A stretch of DNA of 37,219 nt from Hydrogenophilales bacterium CG12_big_fil_rev_8_21_14_0_65_61_21 (GTDB lineage: Bacteria; Pseudomonadota; Gammaproteobacteria; Burkholderiales; Thiobacillaceae), in contig PFGT01000045.1 in NCBI GenBank assembly GCA_002782005.1, positions 4,327 through 41,545 of the forward strand, in the 5' to 3' direction. This document shows, piece by piece, positions 13,555 through 23,238 of the stretch. Made by a program: the position numbers and the translations under genes. The stretch's first letter is position 1. The number at the start of each line of letters is the position of its first letter. The notes under the pieces are model-generated. The model ran no database searches and was not told the DNA's origin. It saw nothing but the letters and a program-made list of their open reading frames with translations.

Positions 13555-14178
13555 ATGAAAAGACAAGCCAAAACCCACGCCTGGCATCACCAGCACGTCA
13601 ACGATTTCTACGTGAAACAGGCCAACGAACAGGGTTGGCGGTCACGCGCCGCGTTCAAGCTGATGGAGATCGACGACAAGGACCGCTTGCTCAAGCCGGG
13701 CATGACGGTGGTTGACCTGGGCTGCGCGCCGGGCGGTTGGTGCCAGGTGGCGGCGGAGCGGATGAAGGGCCAGGGCCGTATCGTCGGCATTGACCTGCTG
13801 GAATGCGTGGGCATTAACCACGTCACCTTCATCCAGGGCGATTTCACCGAGGATGCCGTCTTGGCTGAACTCGATGGGGCGGTTGGCGGACACAAGCTGG
13901 ACCTTGTGCTTTCCGATATGGCCCCCAATATAAGCGGCGTGGATTCCGCCGACCAGGCAAAAAGCTATTATCTGGCCGAGTTGGCGCTGGATTTTGCCCG
14001 GCAGCGCCTGAGACCGGAAGGCGCTTTCCTGGTAAAGGTCTTTCAGGGTGTGGGCTTTGAGGATTATGTCCAGGCGCTGCGCCAAGTATTTATCAAGTCG
14101 GCGGTGCGCAAGCCCAAGGCCTCGCGGGATCGCAGCCGGGAGGTATACCTGCTCGGCAAGGGCCTGAAGATTGCCTGA
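13555..14178 (+). CDS. rlmE: 23S rRNA 2'-O-ribose methyltransferase RlmE (FtsJ)
   Basis: RlmE methylates the 2'-OH of U2552 in the 23S A-loop, using S-adenosylmethionine, late in 50S assembly. The 207 residues have the SAM-binding motif VVDLGCAPGGW (about 53-63) and the K-D-K-E catalytic set of this family: K35 in RAAFKL, D in LVLSDMAPN, K in FLVKVFQG and E in SREVYLL. No clear Shine-Dalgarno is seen before the ATG, but homology starts right at MKR. ftsH follows 62 bases later, as in most proteobacteria. Confidence 0.97.
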   Translation: MKRQAKTHAWHHQHVNDFYVKQANEQGWRSRAAFKLMEIDDKDRLLKPGMTVVDLGCAPGGWCQVAAERMKGQGRIVGIDLLECVGINHVTFIQGDFTEDAVLAELDGAVGGHKLDLVLSDMAPNISGVDSADQAKSYYLAELALDFARQRLRPEGAFLVKVFQGVGFEDYVQALRQVFIKSAVRKPKASRDRSREVYLLGKGLKIA

Positions 14179-14240
14179 ACGGCCGGTTTGGGATAGGGTC
14201 CGAACATTAGATTGCGCGGTTACGTATTTAAGGAATCGAA

Positions 14241-16136
<1,896 letters not shown>

Positions 16137-16141
16137 AACCA

Positions 16142-16223
16142 GTGATGGAGTGATGAGTGACGGGTGACAAAACCCACGCTCGTCACGCCTTTTCGTCACT
16201 TTGTCACCATGTCACTTTGTCAC
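16142..16223. repeat. tandem GTGAY and GTCAC pentamer arrays
   Basis: Four GTGAY pentamers spaced 7-8 bases apart (starts 16142, 16150, 16157, 16164) are followed by five GTCAC pentamers (starts 16182, 16195, 16203, 16211, 16219), the last four 8 bases apart. The second set is the reverse complement of the first, so the RNA could fold into a long slipped hairpin. The array spans the ftsH-folP gap and both possible folP starts. Confidence 0.7.
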
Positions 16224-17009
16224 CTGCCTGATCGCCCATTGGTCATGGGCATCGTCAACGTCACCCCGGATTCCTTTTCCGACGGCGGCCGTTTCATCGA
16301 ATCCCGATCCGCGATCGCCCACGCCCGCAGGCTGGTCGAAGAGGGCGCCGACATCCTCGATATCGGCGGCGAGTCGACCCGCCCCGGCGCGCAGCCGGTT
16401 TCCGAGCAGGAAGAGATGGACCGGCTCATGCCGGTGCTGGAGGGGGTGCGCGGGCTGGGCGTGGCGGTTTCGGTCGATACCATGAAACCAGCGGTTATGC
16501 GCGTCGCCATCGAGGCCGGGGCGGCGATGATCAACGACGTCTACGCCTTTCGCACGCCGGGCGCCTGGGCGGCCGTCAGGGACAGCGATTGCGCCCTCTG
16601 CGTCATGCACATGCTGGGCGAGCCGCGCACCATGCAGGAGGCTCCGCGCTATGACGACGTGGTGGCCGAGGTCGAAGCGTTCCTGGCCGGGCGGATCGTC
16701 GCAGCCGAAGCAAACGGCATCGCCCGCAGTCGCTTGTTGGTCGATCCGGGTTTCGGCTTCGGCAAGACCCTCAATCATAATATCGCCCTGATACGCGCCT
16801 TGCCCCGGCTGGCGCGGTTGGCGCCGGCGGTGGTCGGGGTATCGAGAAAACGGATGATCGGCGCGCTGACCGGTCGGGACATCGCCGATCGCCTGGCCGG
16901 CAGCCTGGCGGCGGCGATCAGGGCAGTGGAAAATGGCGCCGCCGTGGTCCGGGTCCACGATGTGGCGGCGACAGTGGATGTATTGAAGGTATGGGAGGCG
17001 ACTAAATGA
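16209..17009 (+). CDS. folP: dihydropteroate synthase
   Basis: FolP joins 4-aminobenzoate to hydroxymethyl-dihydropterin pyrophosphate to form dihydropteroate in folate synthesis; it is the sulfonamide target. From the ATG at 16209 it is 266 residues. It shows the pterin-binding signatures [18 protein letters not shown] near the start and [16 protein letters not shown], then [29 protein letters not shown] and GVSRKRMIG. The start is uncertain: a GTG at 16164 would add 15 residues, but those are encoded by the GTGAC/GTCAC repeat array and have no family counterpart. Neither start has a good Shine-Dalgarno. It lies between ftsH and glmM, the standard order, and its stop overlaps glmM as ATGA. 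Confidence 0.94.
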   Translation: MSLCHLPDRPLVMGIVNVTPDSFSDGGRFIESRSAIAHARRLVEEGADILDIGGESTRPGAQPVSEQEEMDRLMPVLEGVRGLGVAVSVDTMKPAVMRVAIEAGAAMINDVYAFRTPGAWAAVRDSDCALCVMHMLGEPRTMQEAPRYDDVVAEVEAFLAGRIVAAEANGIARSRLLVDPGFGFGKTLNHNIALIRALPRLARLAPAVVGVSRKRMIGALTGRDIADRLAGSLAAAIRAVENGAAVVRVHDVAATVDVLKVWEATK

Positions 17010-18367
17010 GCAGAAGATATTTTGGCACCGACGGCGTGCGCGGCAAGGTGGGCGAGACGCCCATCACCCCGGATTTCGCCATGCGCCTGGGCTATGCGGC
17101 CGGCAAGGTGCTGGTCGCCGCCGAGCACGAATCCTTGCACAGCGAGCGGCCGGCGGTGTTGATCGGCAAGGACACCCGGGTATCCGGCTACATGCTCGAA
17201 TCGGCGCTCGAAGCCGGCCTGACGGCGGCCGGCGTTGATGTCCGCCTGACCGGGCCGTTGCCGACCCCCGGCATTGCCTACCTGACCCGCGCCTTGCGCC
17301 TGCAAGCCGGCGTGGTCATCTCCGCCTCGCACAATCCCTACGACGACAACGGCATCAAGTTTTTCTCCGCCGCCGGCGCCAAACTGCCGGACGAGATCGA
17401 GCTGGCCATCGAGACCGCCCTCGACCAGCCGATGCGGACCGCACCCTCCAAGGGCCTGGGCAAGGTCAAGCGGATCGACGATGCGGCCGGCCGCTACATC
17501 GAGTTCTGCAAGAGCACCTTTCCCAACGACATGGACCTGCGCGGCCTCAAGCTGGTGGTCGATTGCGCCAACGGCGCCGACTATTACGTCGCCCCGCACG
17601 TCTTTCACGAGTTGGGCGCCGACGTCATCGCCATCAGCGATCAGCCGGACGGCTTCAACATCAACCACGCCTGCGGTGCGACCCATCCGGAAACGCTGGC
17701 CAGTGCAGTGCGCAAGCATGAGGCCGACATCGGCATCGCCCTGGATGGCGACGGCGACCGGCTGATTATGGCTGACGCCAGCGGCCAGATCGCCGACGGC
17801 GACCGCCTGATCTACGCCATCGCCCGCCATCGCCAAGAAACCGGCCAGCTCAAGGGCGGCGTGGTGGGCACCCTGATGACCAATCTCGGCGCCGAGATTG
17901 CCTTGCGCGCATTGGGCTGCGACTTCCGGCGCGCCAGGGTAGGCGACCGCTACGTGCTGGAGATGCTCAACGAACACGGTTGGCAAGTAGGCGGCGAGAC
18001 CTCCGGCCACATCCTCTGTCTGGATAAACACACCACCGGCGACGGCATCGTCTCGGCGCTTCAGGTCCTGGCTGCACTGCGCCGCTCCGGCCGCAACCTG
18101 GCCGACATCATCCGCGACTGCCCGGTGTTTCCGCAGGTGCTGATTAACGTGCGCCTGACCAATGGTTTCAAGCTGAACGGCCAGCCGGAGATTGCCCGCG
18201 CGGTGGCTGAAGTGGAAACAGAACTCGGCGATAGCGGCAGGGTCGTGCTGCGCGCCTCCGGCACCGAACCCTTGATCCGGGTGATGGTGGAAGGTCGCGA
18301 CGCGGCCCAGGTCAACCGTTGCGCCGAGCAGATCGCCGAAGCGGTCAGGGTGGCGGCGGCCGAATGA
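17006..18367 (+). CDS. glmM: phosphoglucosamine mutase
   Basis: GlmM converts glucosamine-6-phosphate to glucosamine-1-phosphate, feeding UDP-GlcNAc for peptidoglycan and LPS. The 453 residues (E. coli 445) start [14 protein letters not shown]. They contain the phosphoserine loop [12 protein letters not shown] with the active S108, the metal loop LDGDGDR (about 246-252), the sugar-binding GGETSGH and the C-terminal phosphate-binding [15 protein letters not shown]. The gene is coupled to folP by a four-base overlap. It ends six bases before the end of the convergent TPR gene, with no visible terminator between them. Confidence 0.97.
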   Translation: MSRRYFGTDGVRGKVGETPITPDFAMRLGYAAGKVLVAAEHESLHSERPAVLIGKDTRVSGYMLESALEAGLTAAGVDVRLTGPLPTPGIAYLTRALRLQAGVVISASHNPYDDNGIKFFSAAGAKLPDEIELAIETALDQPMRTAPSKGLGKVKRIDDAAGRYIEFCKSTFPNDMDLRGLKLVVDCANGADYYVAPHVFHELGADVIAISDQPDGFNINHACGATHPETLASAVRKHEADIGIALDGDGDRLIMADASGQIADGDRLIYAIARHRQETGQLKGGVVGTLMTNLGAEIALRALGCDFRRARVGDRYVLEMLNEHGWQVGGETSGHILCLDKHTTGDGIVSALQVLAALRRSGRNLADIIRDCPVFPQVLINVRLTNGFKLNGQPEIARAVAEVETELGDSGRVVLRASGTEPLIRVMVEGRDAAQVNRCAEQIAEAVRVAAAE

Positions 18368-18373
18368 GGCCGG

Positions 18374-19159
18374 TTATATACCCGCCCCGGTCATTCTTTG
18401 CCGCAGGGCGGCGGCCAACTCCGGCTGGTATTGGGCGATGATCGGCAGCAGCGGATAGACGGTCGCCGCGTGGCCCCGGTTGAGCTGGCGGATCGAGGCC
18501 TCGTAGTAGTTCTGGGCGGCTTCATAGTGGCGGCCGACCGCCATCTGCACATTGCCGAGTTCGCCCCAGGCGTCGGCATCGCCCGGATTGGCGTCGAGGT
18601 ACGTTTCATACAGGCGGATCGCCAGACCAAACTCAAGGTTGCGCGCGGCGATGCGGGCGGCGACGTTCGGCAGCAACTCCGGCGCGCCGGTACGGGCGAC
18701 ATCTGTTGCCCCTGTCGATTGGGCCGCTACGGCCGGTGTTGCCGGCGCGGCGGCTTGGGCTGCGGTTGGCGCGGCCTGAGCGGCCTTGGCCACGATGGCC
18801 GGCTTGGTTGCCGGTGCGGCCTCATTGCCGCCGGACAAGGGCGCCTGGATTCGTTTCGCGTCGACTGCGGCGGCGCCCTGGCCGGTTCCGGCCTTTTGTC
18901 CCTGGCGCTCGGGGGCGGTGTGTACGGCGATCTTGTCGGCCGCCTGCGAACCGATCCGGGCTATCTTTTCACCGCCCTGGTCGACATAGCGCTTCAGGCC
19001 CAAGGCGGGGCCGAAATAGAGTAGCGCGGCGGTCACGATCAGCAGCGTCAACAACCAGATGGGGGTGGCAAAGCCGGCGTTGCGCTTGGCCAGCGTGCTC
19101 ATCCTCGAAACGGACTCGTCGAGTTTGGCATCGGTATTGCGGGTTTCTGTCTGATCCAT
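18374..19159 (-). CDS. membrane-anchored TPR protein, function unknown
   Basis: The 261-residue product starts at the ATG at 19159, with AGGAG about 9 bases upstream (a frame seven residues longer is less likely). Residues 1-33 are polar and cytoplasmic. A single membrane helix lies near 35-54 (TPIWLLTLLIVTAALLYF). A long Ala/Pro/Thr-rich, low-complexity linker covers roughly 90-165, and a C-terminal region (about 175-255) reads as about two tetratricopeptide-like helices pairs (LAIRLYETYLDANPGDADAWGEL is typical). TPR domains bind proteins, so this may be a periplasmic scaffold. I do not recognise a named family. It lies 47 bases downstream of hslU on the same strand and is probably cotranscribed with it. 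Confidence 0.7.
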   Translation of the reverse strand: MDQTETRNTDAKLDESVSRMSTLAKRNAGFATPIWLLTLLIVTAALLYFGPALGLKRYVDQGGEKIARIGSQAADKIAVHTAPERQGQKAGTGQGAAAVDAKRIQAPLSGGNEAAPATKPAIVAKAAQAAPTAAQAAAPATPAVAAQSTGATDVARTGAPELLPNVAARIAARNLEFGLAIRLYETYLDANPGDADAWGELGNVQMAVGRHYEAAQNYYEASIRQLNRGHAATVYPLLPIIAQYQPELAAALRQRMTGAGI

Positions 19160-19206
19160 GAGTCGAACTCCTGTTCCCAAGTGTGGTTTATTGTCATTAG
19201 CCCGAA

Positions 19207-20535
19207 TTACAGCACATAACGGGCCAGGTCTTCGCTTTGCGCCAACTCGCCGAGGCGGCTTTCCACGTAGGCGGCGTCGATGCTCACTGTTTCGCCCGAC
19301 CGCTGCTCGGCATCGAAGGATAGCTCGTCGAGCAACCGTTCCATGACCGTATACAACCGGCGGGCGCCGATGTTCTCGGTCCGCTCGTTGACCTGGAAGG
19401 CGATCTCGGCCAGGCGGCGGACGGCGCCATCGGAGAATTCCAGCGTGACGCCCTCGGTCTCCAACAGGGCCTGGTACTGACGGGTCAGGCAGGCGTCGGT
19501 GCGGGTCAGTATGTGCTCGAAGTCGGCCACCGACAGGCTGGAGAGTTCCACCCGGATCGGGAACCGGCCTTGCAGTTCCGGTATCAGGTCGGATGGTTTA
19601 GCCAGGTGGAAGGCGCCGCTGGCGATAAACAGTATGTGGTCGGTGCGGATCATGCCGTACTTGGTCGAGACGGTGGCGCCCTCGACCAGCGGCAGCAGGT
19701 CGCGCTGCACGCCCTGGCGCGATACGTCGGCGCCCTGGGTCTCGGAGCGGCTGGCGATCTTGTCGATCTCATCGAGAAAGACGATGCCGTTCTGTTCGAC
19801 GTTTTGCACGGCGGAAAGCTTCACGTCCTCCTCGTTGACCAGCTTGCCGGCCTCTTCGTCGGTGAGCAGTTTCATGGCCTCGGCGATCTTCAGCTTGCGG
19901 GTCTTGGTGCGCTTCTGGCCCAGGTTCTGGAACATGCCCTGGAGCTGGCTGGAGAGTTCTTCCATGCCGGGCGGGGCGAATATTTCCATGGCCGCAGCAG
20001 GCAGGGCGATGTCCAGCTCGATCTCCTTGTCGTCCAATTGGCCTTCGCGCAACTGCTTGCGGAAGCGCTGCCGGGTGGCGGACTCCTCGTGCGGCTTGTC
20101 GTCGCTCCAGGTCTCGCGGGCCGGCGGCAGCAGTGCGTCGAGCACTCGCTCCTCGGCGGCCGCCTCGGCGCGAGGGCCGACCGTGCGCATGGCCCCTTCC
20201 CGGGCCTGTTTGACCGCGATCTCGATCAGGTCTCGGATGATGCCGTCGACGTCCTTGCCGACATAGCCGACCTCGGTGAACTTGGTGGCTTCGACCTTGA
20301 TGAACGGGGCGTTGGCGATGCGCGCCAGACGCCGGGCGATTTCGGTCTTGCCGACCCCGGTCGGGCCGATCATGAGTATGTTTTTCGGTGTGATTTCCTG
20401 GCGCAGACCGTCGGCCACCCGCATCCGCCGCCAGCGGTTTCTCAGGGCGATGGCGCAGGCGCGCTTGGCATCGGTCTGGCCGACGATGTTCTTGTCCAGT
20501 TCGTGGACGATCTCACGGGGTGTCATTTGGCTCAT
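19207..20535 (-). CDS. hslU: ATP-dependent protease ATPase subunit HslU
   Basis: HslU (ClpY) is the AAA+ unfoldase that feeds proteins to the HslV peptidase. The 442 residues start [14 protein letters not shown], just as in E. coli, so I chose the ATG at 20535 over the one at 20553. Walker A is GPTGVGKT (57-64), followed by the pore loop segment GYVGKDV and Walker B IVFLDEID; the I domain lies about 110-240. The C-terminal tail EDLARYVL, which in this family inserts into HslV to activate it, is intact. hslV, normally immediately upstream, is absent. The upstream neighbour is a SafE/DsbD-like membrane gene ending 39 bases before it. Confidence 0.97.
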   Translation of the reverse strand: MSQMTPREIVHELDKNIVGQTDAKRACAIALRNRWRRMRVADGLRQEITPKNILMIGPTGVGKTEIARRLARIANAPFIKVEATKFTEVGYVGKDVDGIIRDLIEIAVKQAREGAMRTVGPRAEAAAEERVLDALLPPARETWSDDKPHEESATRQRFRKQLREGQLDDKEIELDIALPAAAMEIFAPPGMEELSSQLQGMFQNLGQKRTKTRKLKIAEAMKLLTDEEAGKLVNEEDVKLSAVQNVEQNGIVFLDEIDKIASRSETQGADVSRQGVQRDLLPLVEGATVSTKYGMIRTDHILFIASGAFHLAKPSDLIPELQGRFPIRVELSSLSVADFEHILTRTDACLTRQYQALLETEGVTLEFSDGAVRRLAEIAFQVNERTENIGARRLYTVMERLLDELSFDAEQRSGETVSIDAAYVESRLGELAQSEDLARYVL

Positions 20536-20574
20536 GGGATAACAGTTTTGCAATAGGAACGGCGGCAGCGAATG

Positions 20575-21267
20575 CTACTTTAGCATCAGGCCAGCCAGCC
20601 CCCAAACCCCGAAGCCGGCCACGGTCAGGCCGGCGATCAGTTTCACGGTCCGGTCGGCGGTTAGTCGGCGCAGACTTTCCGCCGCCCAGCCCATGGCCAG
20701 CAGGTTAGGCAAGGTGCCGAGGCCGAAGACCAGCATCAACAGGGCGCCGGAGGCGGCCCGGCCGCTGGCCAGGGCGGTGATCAGGACGCTGTAGACCAGA
20801 CCGCAGGGCAGCCAGCCCCAGACCGCGCCGGCGACCAGCGCGCCGGGAAAGTCGCGGATCGGCAACAGCCGGCCGAACAGCGGTTGCAGCCGGCGCCACA
20901 GGCCGCCGCCGGCCCGCTCCAGCCAGAGCACGGCCCGGCTCAGCCCGGCCAGGTACAGACCCATCAGGATCAGGACGATCTGGGCCAGGACATAGAGCGT
21001 TTTCTGAATGGGCAGCAGGGCGTCGGACAGAAATGCGGCCGAGCCGATCAGGCCGGCCAGCGCCCCGGCCAGTGAGTAGCTGGCGATGCGGCCCAGGTTG
21101 TAGCCGAGATGAAAACCGAGCGGTTGCTTGCGGCCGCCCTGGAGTGACATCGCGGCGACGATGCCGCCGCACATGCCGACACAATGGGCGCCGCCCAACA
21201 GGCCGGCCAGGAAAACGGTCAGCAGGCTGATTTCAGGCAAGGTTCGATGGCGCTGCGCTGGCGACAA
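20575..21267 (-). CDS. SafE/DsbD_2-like membrane protein (TauE/SafE-annotated)
   Basis: This is a polytopic protein of up to 230 residues with about six membrane helices. The motif GGAHCVGMCGG (H28, C29, C33) lies near the N-terminus, and WGWLPCGLVYS lies halfway, each at the mouth of a three-helix repeat. This is the pattern of the DsbD_2-type proteins (often annotated as sulfite exporter TauE/SafE), related to the membrane part of DsbD and linked to metal or thiol transfer and cytochrome oxidase assembly. The start is uncertain: TTG at 21267 and TTG at 21240 are both possible and neither has a clear Shine-Dalgarno. Either overlaps the end of the upstream membrane gene, suggesting coupling. 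Confidence 0.85.
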   Translation of the reverse strand: MSPAQRHRTLPEISLLTVFLAGLLGGAHCVGMCGGIVAAMSLQGGRKQPLGFHLGYNLGRIASYSLAGALAGLIGSAAFLSDALLPIQKTLYVLAQIVLILMGLYLAGLSRAVLWLERAGGGLWRRLQPLFGRLLPIRDFPGALVAGAVWGWLPCGLVYSVLITALASGRAASGALLMLVFGLGTLPNLLAMGWAAESLRRLTADRTVKLIAGLTVAGFGVWGLAGLMLK

Positions 21268-21991
21268 ACATGGCGCGGTAGGCGGCGTAGGTGGAGGTCA
21301 TCACCCAGGGCAGCAGGACCAGCAGGCCGAGGCCGAATGGAATCAACATGGCGACGACGGCGACCAGGCCGAGCCACAGGCTGTAGATGAAGATGGGCCG
21401 CCAGTTGACGATGCAGGTCCACAGGCTCCACCACAGCGCATTGCCGGCGGCGAAGCCGTCGAACAGCGCCAGGGCCGGGGCGAACCAGGTAGCCATAATC
21501 AGCGGTGTCATCAGCAGTAGGCCGGTGAGCATGGCGGGCAAGGCCTGGCCCATAATCATTTGGGCCTGTTCCGGGGTGACGTCCTTGGGGTTCTGGGCCA
21601 ACTGGGCCATTTGCTCGAAGCTCTCGCCGCCCATCTGGCGCATGACGGTATCGACGAGCAGGATGCCGGCCAGGTAGACCACGCCCATGATAATCAACCT
21701 GACCCGCGTGTCGGGCCGGAAGCCGGCGACCAGATGCAGGTAGCTGATCGGCTGGCCCGCTTCTGCGGCCTTGCTGGCCGACATATAAGCGGCAACCAGA
21801 AAGGGCGACAGCAACTCGACGATATAACCGCCGACCTTGGGCACCATGCCGATGCCGGTCAGGGCCAGGAAGACCAAGGCGGTCATGCCCATCCAGGGGA
21901 CGGGCGCCAGGCGGAACCAGGCCCAGCCGGTCTTCATCCAGGTGATGCCCTGGTTGGCGGCCGGGCGGGCGACGGTGATGGGGGCGCTCAT
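21233..21991 (-). CDS. BPSS1780 family membrane protein
   Basis: The 252-residue integral membrane protein has about six helices (near 30-50, 55-72, 98-118, 150-172, 178-195 and 200-235). The segments GWAWFRLAPVPWMG near the N-terminus and FNDG-like LALFDGFAAGNALWWSL further on are features I associate with the BPSS1780 family, common in betaproteobacteria and without known function. The ATG at 21991 has no strong Shine-Dalgarno. It overlaps the following SafE-like gene by 8 to 35 bases depending on the start chosen there. A MITE-like inverted repeat lies upstream. Confidence 0.75.
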   Translation of the reverse strand: MSAPITVARPAANQGITWMKTGWAWFRLAPVPWMGMTALVFLALTGIGMVPKVGGYIVELLSPFLVAAYMSASKAAEAGQPISYLHLVAGFRPDTRVRLIIMGVVYLAGILLVDTVMRQMGGESFEQMAQLAQNPKDVTPEQAQMIMGQALPAMLTGLLLMTPLIMATWFAPALALFDGFAAGNALWWSLWTCIVNWRPIFIYSLWLGLVAVVAMLIPFGLGLLVLLPWVMTSTYAAYRAMFVASAAPSNLA

Positions 21992-22021
21992 ATAAGGAAG
22001 TATCTCTGGAATTCGGGTTTT

Positions 22022-22081
22022 GTCGTTCCCGCGCAGGCGGGAACCCGGTTACGGCTGGATGCCCGCCTGCGCGGGCATGAC
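22022..22081. repeat. 60-bp MITE-like inverted repeat
   Basis: Two 24-base arms (22022-22045 and 22058-22081) are imperfect inverted copies around a 12-base centre. Each arm also forms its own hairpin (GTTCCCGC-GCAG-GCGGGAAC; ATGCCCGC-CTGC-GCGGGCAT). The sequence is of the dispersed 'TTCCCGCgcaGGCGGGAA ... CTGGAT' kind often seen between genes in proteobacteria. It fills most of the 126-base gap between the DUF2782 and BPSS1780 genes, and could end transcription between them. The rest of this gap shows nothing else. Confidence 0.75.
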
Positions 22082-22117
22082 TGATTGTTTAGAGGCGCCG
22101 GTCAACAACAGGCATGG

Positions 22118-22453
22118 TCAGAATTCCTTGATCATCCACATGGGGACGACAAAGTTGGGCGACAGGTCATTGTGGCGCGCCATCTGGCCGTTCGGCGAGG
22201 GCACCAGATAATACGGTTTGCCGATCCGTGGGGTGACCTTGACCATGTATAGTCGGCCCCTGACCCGGTATTCCTCGATCTTGTCCCGGCCGCGATGGCT
22301 GATGGTGATCTGAGGTTCCATGTCGGCATCGGCGACGCCGGGCGGCGGCGCGATCTCGGGTGCTGGTTCCGTTTTGGGCGGCGCTGGCGTTTGCTCGGCT
22401 ATGGCCGGCATGGCCAGCAACAGTGCGGTCAAGATCAGAAATCGGGTGCGCAT
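22118..22453 (-). CDS. DUF2782 family periplasmic protein
   Basis: The 111-residue product starts at the ATG at 22453, where GGAAG lies about 8 bases upstream. The longer frame to 22549 would run into the neighbouring gene. The N-terminus is a signal peptide (RFLILTALLLAMPAIAEQ), then comes a Pro-rich stretch (about 20-43), then the compact conserved part with PQITI, IEEYRVRGRLYMVKVTP, GKPYYLVP and a tryptophan near the end. This is the DUF2782 pattern, found next to polA in many beta- and gammaproteobacteria. The role is unknown. It follows the LOG gene on the same strand. Confidence 0.85.
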   Translation of the reverse strand: MRTRFLILTALLLAMPAIAEQTPAPPKTEPAPEIAPPPGVADADMEPQITISHRGRDKIEEYRVRGRLYMVKVTPRIGKPYYLVPSPNGQMARHNDLSPNFVVPMWMIKEF

Positions 22454-22500
22454 GATGGTCTTCCAAATGGTTGGACGAATTCTAGCAGAAGGTCGCCGGG

Positions 22501-23223
22501 TCAGAGACTGAGTAGGATTTCCTGCTCCTGGACACTGGGCGTGAAGCAACTGGTCTCGTAGTGACAGAAGATGGCCTCGACCACCCGGTCTGGGTCGTCG
22601 ATCACCTCGATCAGGTCCAGGTCCTCCGGGTTAATCATGCCATCCTTGACCATGGCGTTCTTGAGCCAGTCGACAAGACCGTTCCAATAGGCGCTTTGCA
22701 CCAGGATGATGGGGATGCGGCGGGTCTTGCCGGTTTGCACCAGGGTCAGCACCTCCATCAGCTCGTCCAGGGTGCCGAAGCCGCCGGGCATGATGACGTA
22801 GGCGCTGGCGAAGCGGACGAACATCACCTTGCGGGCGAAGAAGTGGCGAAAGGTCTGGCTGACGTCTTGATAAGGGTTGGCGTGCTGCTCGTGGGGCAAC
22901 TGGATGTTGAGGCCGACGCTGGGCGACTTGCCGAAATAAGCGCCTTTGTTGGCTGCCTCCATGACCCCAGGGCCGCCGCCAGAGATGACCGAAAAGCCGG
23001 CATCGGATAGCTTGCGGGCGATCTCTTCGGTGAGCATGTAGTTGGCCGAATTCGGCGCCGAGCGGGCGCTGCCGAAGATGGTGACGGCCGGGCGGATGGG
23101 CGACAAGCGTTCGGTCGCTTCGACGAACTCTGCCATAATCTCGAACATTCGCCAGGATTCCTGGGCCGAGAGCATGGCCTCCTTGCTGCCAGCGGGATCG
23201 ATGACGTTGGGAATTTTTTTCAT
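22501..23223 (-). CDS. LOG family / TIGR00730 Rossmann-fold protein
   Basis: The 240 residues contain both LOG signatures, SGGGPGVMEAANKGA (81-95) and PGGFGTLDELME (146-157), on a Rossmann fold with IFGSARS near residue 50. Proteins of this family are nucleotide 5'-monophosphate phosphoribohydrolases; some release cytokinin-like free bases and others (PpnN in E. coli) cleave purine and pyrimidine nucleotides. The substrate here cannot be told from sequence. The N-terminal 40 residues, with helical content, resemble the longer bacterial subgroup. It is divergent from polA with only 15 bases between the two start codons, so their promoters must lie inside one another's genes or in that gap. Confidence 0.9.
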   Translation of the reverse strand: MKKIPNVIDPAGSKEAMLSAQESWRMFEIMAEFVEATERLSPIRPAVTIFGSARSAPNSANYMLTEEIARKLSDAGFSVISGGGPGVMEAANKGAYFGKSPSVGLNIQLPHEQHANPYQDVSQTFRHFFARKVMFVRFASAYVIMPGGFGTLDELMEVLTLVQTGKTRRIPIILVQSAYWNGLVDWLKNAMVKDGMINPEDLDLIEVIDDPDRVVEAIFCHYETSCFTPSVQEQEILLSL

Positions 23224-23238
23224 ACCGGACTTTCTCTC

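Noticed and set aside
19513-20556. 347-codon frame opposite hslU
   Set aside because: Antisense shadow of a well-supported gene.
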